A DNA stretch of 64,000 nt. Source: Erysipelatoclostridium sp. An173 (lineage in GTDB: Bacteria; Bacillota_I; Bacilli_A; Erysipelotrichales; Coprobacillaceae). The notes below the pieces were generated by a model. It made no database searches. It was given only the letters and a program-made list of their open reading frames with translations, and had not been told where the DNA came from. Where the stretch lies: assembly GCF_002160495.1 (NCBI RefSeq), contig NZ_NFKR01000016.1, forward strand, positions 1 to 64,000. Reading direction: 5' to 3'. A program made the translations under genes and the position numbers. Below, in pieces: positions 63,200 through 64,000 of the stretch. Position 1 is the first letter of the stretch. Every line of letters begins with the position of its first letter.

Positions 63200-63956
63200 A
63201 TTGTTTTTTCTTTTGTTGAAATGATGCAATTATAATATATAAATAATTAGGTAAATAACGGCCTGAAGTCATCGCTAATTTCATTTTTATAGTTGGAATA
63301 ATAACAACTTTACGCTTTTTCATTTTAGACAAAGCATACTTAGCACAATAATCAGCTCTAATTCCCTTTAAAGCAAACTTCACTTGAGCTACATCATTAA
63401 ACTCAGTATCAACAGGTCCCGGACATAAACAGCCCACATATACATTACTATTTTTTTCCTTTAACTCTCGAGCAATTCCTTGTGTTAAACTTGTTACATA
63501 TGATTTAGTGGCGTAATACGTACTCATATGTGGTCCTGCTGGCATTAATCCAGCACAAGAAGCCACATTTAAAATATAACCATTATCATTATGTTCCATT
63601 TTTTCCAACATTAGTTTTGTTAAGATGTGTAAAGCTACACAGTTAACTTCAATCATCTCTATTTCTTTTAATAAAGCAATTTCATCGAAATTCCCACTAA
63701 TACCAAAACCAGCATTATTAATTAAAATTTCAACATTTAAATCTTTAACTTTTTCAAACAACTGATAACAATCATTTTCATTCTTTAAATCCGCTTCAAT
63801 TATCAAACAATCAGTATCTAATTCTTTTGCCAATTGCTCTAATCTAGCCACCCTTCTAGCGACCAATACTAAATAATAACCTTGCCTAGCTAATAATTTT
63901 GCAAACTCCTTACCAATACCAGAACTAGCTCCTGTTATCACTGCATATTTTTCCAT
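63198..63956 (-). CDS. Short-chain dehydrogenase/reductase (DltE-like)
   Basis: This 252-residue protein has TGASSGIG (about 8), NNAG (about 79), catalytic Ser in VASCAG (about 131) and YYATK with catalytic Tyr/Lys (about 146). The Arg-rich ARRVARLEQL segment suggests NADPH preference. A hydrophobic C-terminal segment (YLPNYLYIIIASF) may bind the membrane, as in DltE-type members. The substrate is unknown. Its promoter lies at or beyond the window edge; a TATAAT-like element is at the last bases. Confidence 0.9.
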   Translation of the reverse strand: MEKYAVITGASSGIGKEFAKLLARQGYYLVLVARRVARLEQLAKELDTDCLIIEADLKNENDCYQLFEKVKDLNVEILINNAGFGISGNFDEIALLKEIEMIEVNCVALHILTKLMLEKMEHNDNGYILNVASCAGLMPAGPHMSTYYATKSYVTSLTQGIARELKEKNSNVYVGCLCPGPVDTEFNDVAQVKFALKGIRADYCAKYALSKMKKRKVVIIPTIKMKLAMTSGRYLPNYLYIIIASFQQKKKQ

Positions 63957-64000
63957 TAGTAATCACTTCCTAAAAAATATTTTACACTATAAATTATACG

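Overview
The window looks like a chromosomal segment of a low-GC gut Firmicute, most likely an Erysipelotrichia relative (Coprobacillus / Thomasclavelia, the former Clostridium ramosum group). That is an inference from very AT-rich, densely packed genes, strong AGGAGG-type ribosome binding sites, many RpiR/PTS/HAD genes, ATP-type PEP carboxykinase, EFR1-type ferredoxins, DUF6198 and DUF3781 proteins, and surface proteins ending in a TGD-type sorting signal. I see no rRNA, tRNA, CRISPR array or intact prophage.

Layout. 1-12 kb: RpiR regulators, two redox proteins with 4Fe-4S domains, pckA, small membrane proteins, a diguanylate cyclase, and an RpiR gene broken by a one-base deletion. 12-22 kb: a SWIM-SNF2 helicase with a lipoprotein; a compact block (15.9-18.2 kb) with three MerR-type promoters (19-bp spacers with dyads), two of which drive short structured RNAs ending in related terminators; a HAD-MATE pair; and a PucR regulator. 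22-32 kb: rho; a 1370-residue GH5 surface enzyme behind a cre-overlapped promoter; a GntR regulator; a frameshifted TIGR04076 gene; an orphan PTS IIB gene with a premature stop; and an RpiR-HD pair. 32-46 kb: a PepSY lipoprotein; a fluoride riboswitch controlling a cation/proton antiporter; a LysR regulator; a 1937-residue lamin-tail/metallophosphoesterase surface protein; and a flavodoxin-CMD-SDR operon. 46-60 kb: an RpiR/PTS IIC pair with Gfo/Idh and VOC genes; a membrane-anchored MerR regulator with its own 19-bp promoter beside an ABC exporter; an aldo/keto reductase with twin operators and an MFS transporter; a DUF885 lipoprotein; an esterase; HAD; a stand-alone FakA-like domain; and a pseudouridine synthase. 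60-63 kb: a patch that looks foreign, with a surface protein preceded by a leader ORF carrying 12.5 copies of a CTTG repeat, then an IS66-type transposase tail between inverted repeats. 63-64 kb: a 28-residue membrane peptide and an SDR.

Themes. The window is rich in sugar sensing (four RpiR-type, one GntR, PTS parts, a CcpA-type cre), flavin/iron-sulfur redox enzymes under MerR- or LysR-type operators, and large cell-wall-anchored proteins. Three genes carry single-base lesions (RpiR, TIGR04076, PTS IIB). Two of these lie in homopolymers and could be assembly errors. The observations most worth a second look are the paired RNA modules at 16.7-17.6 kb, the CTTG-repeat leader at 62.3 kb, the hairpin between ribosome binding site and start codon of pckA, and the membrane-anchored MerR.
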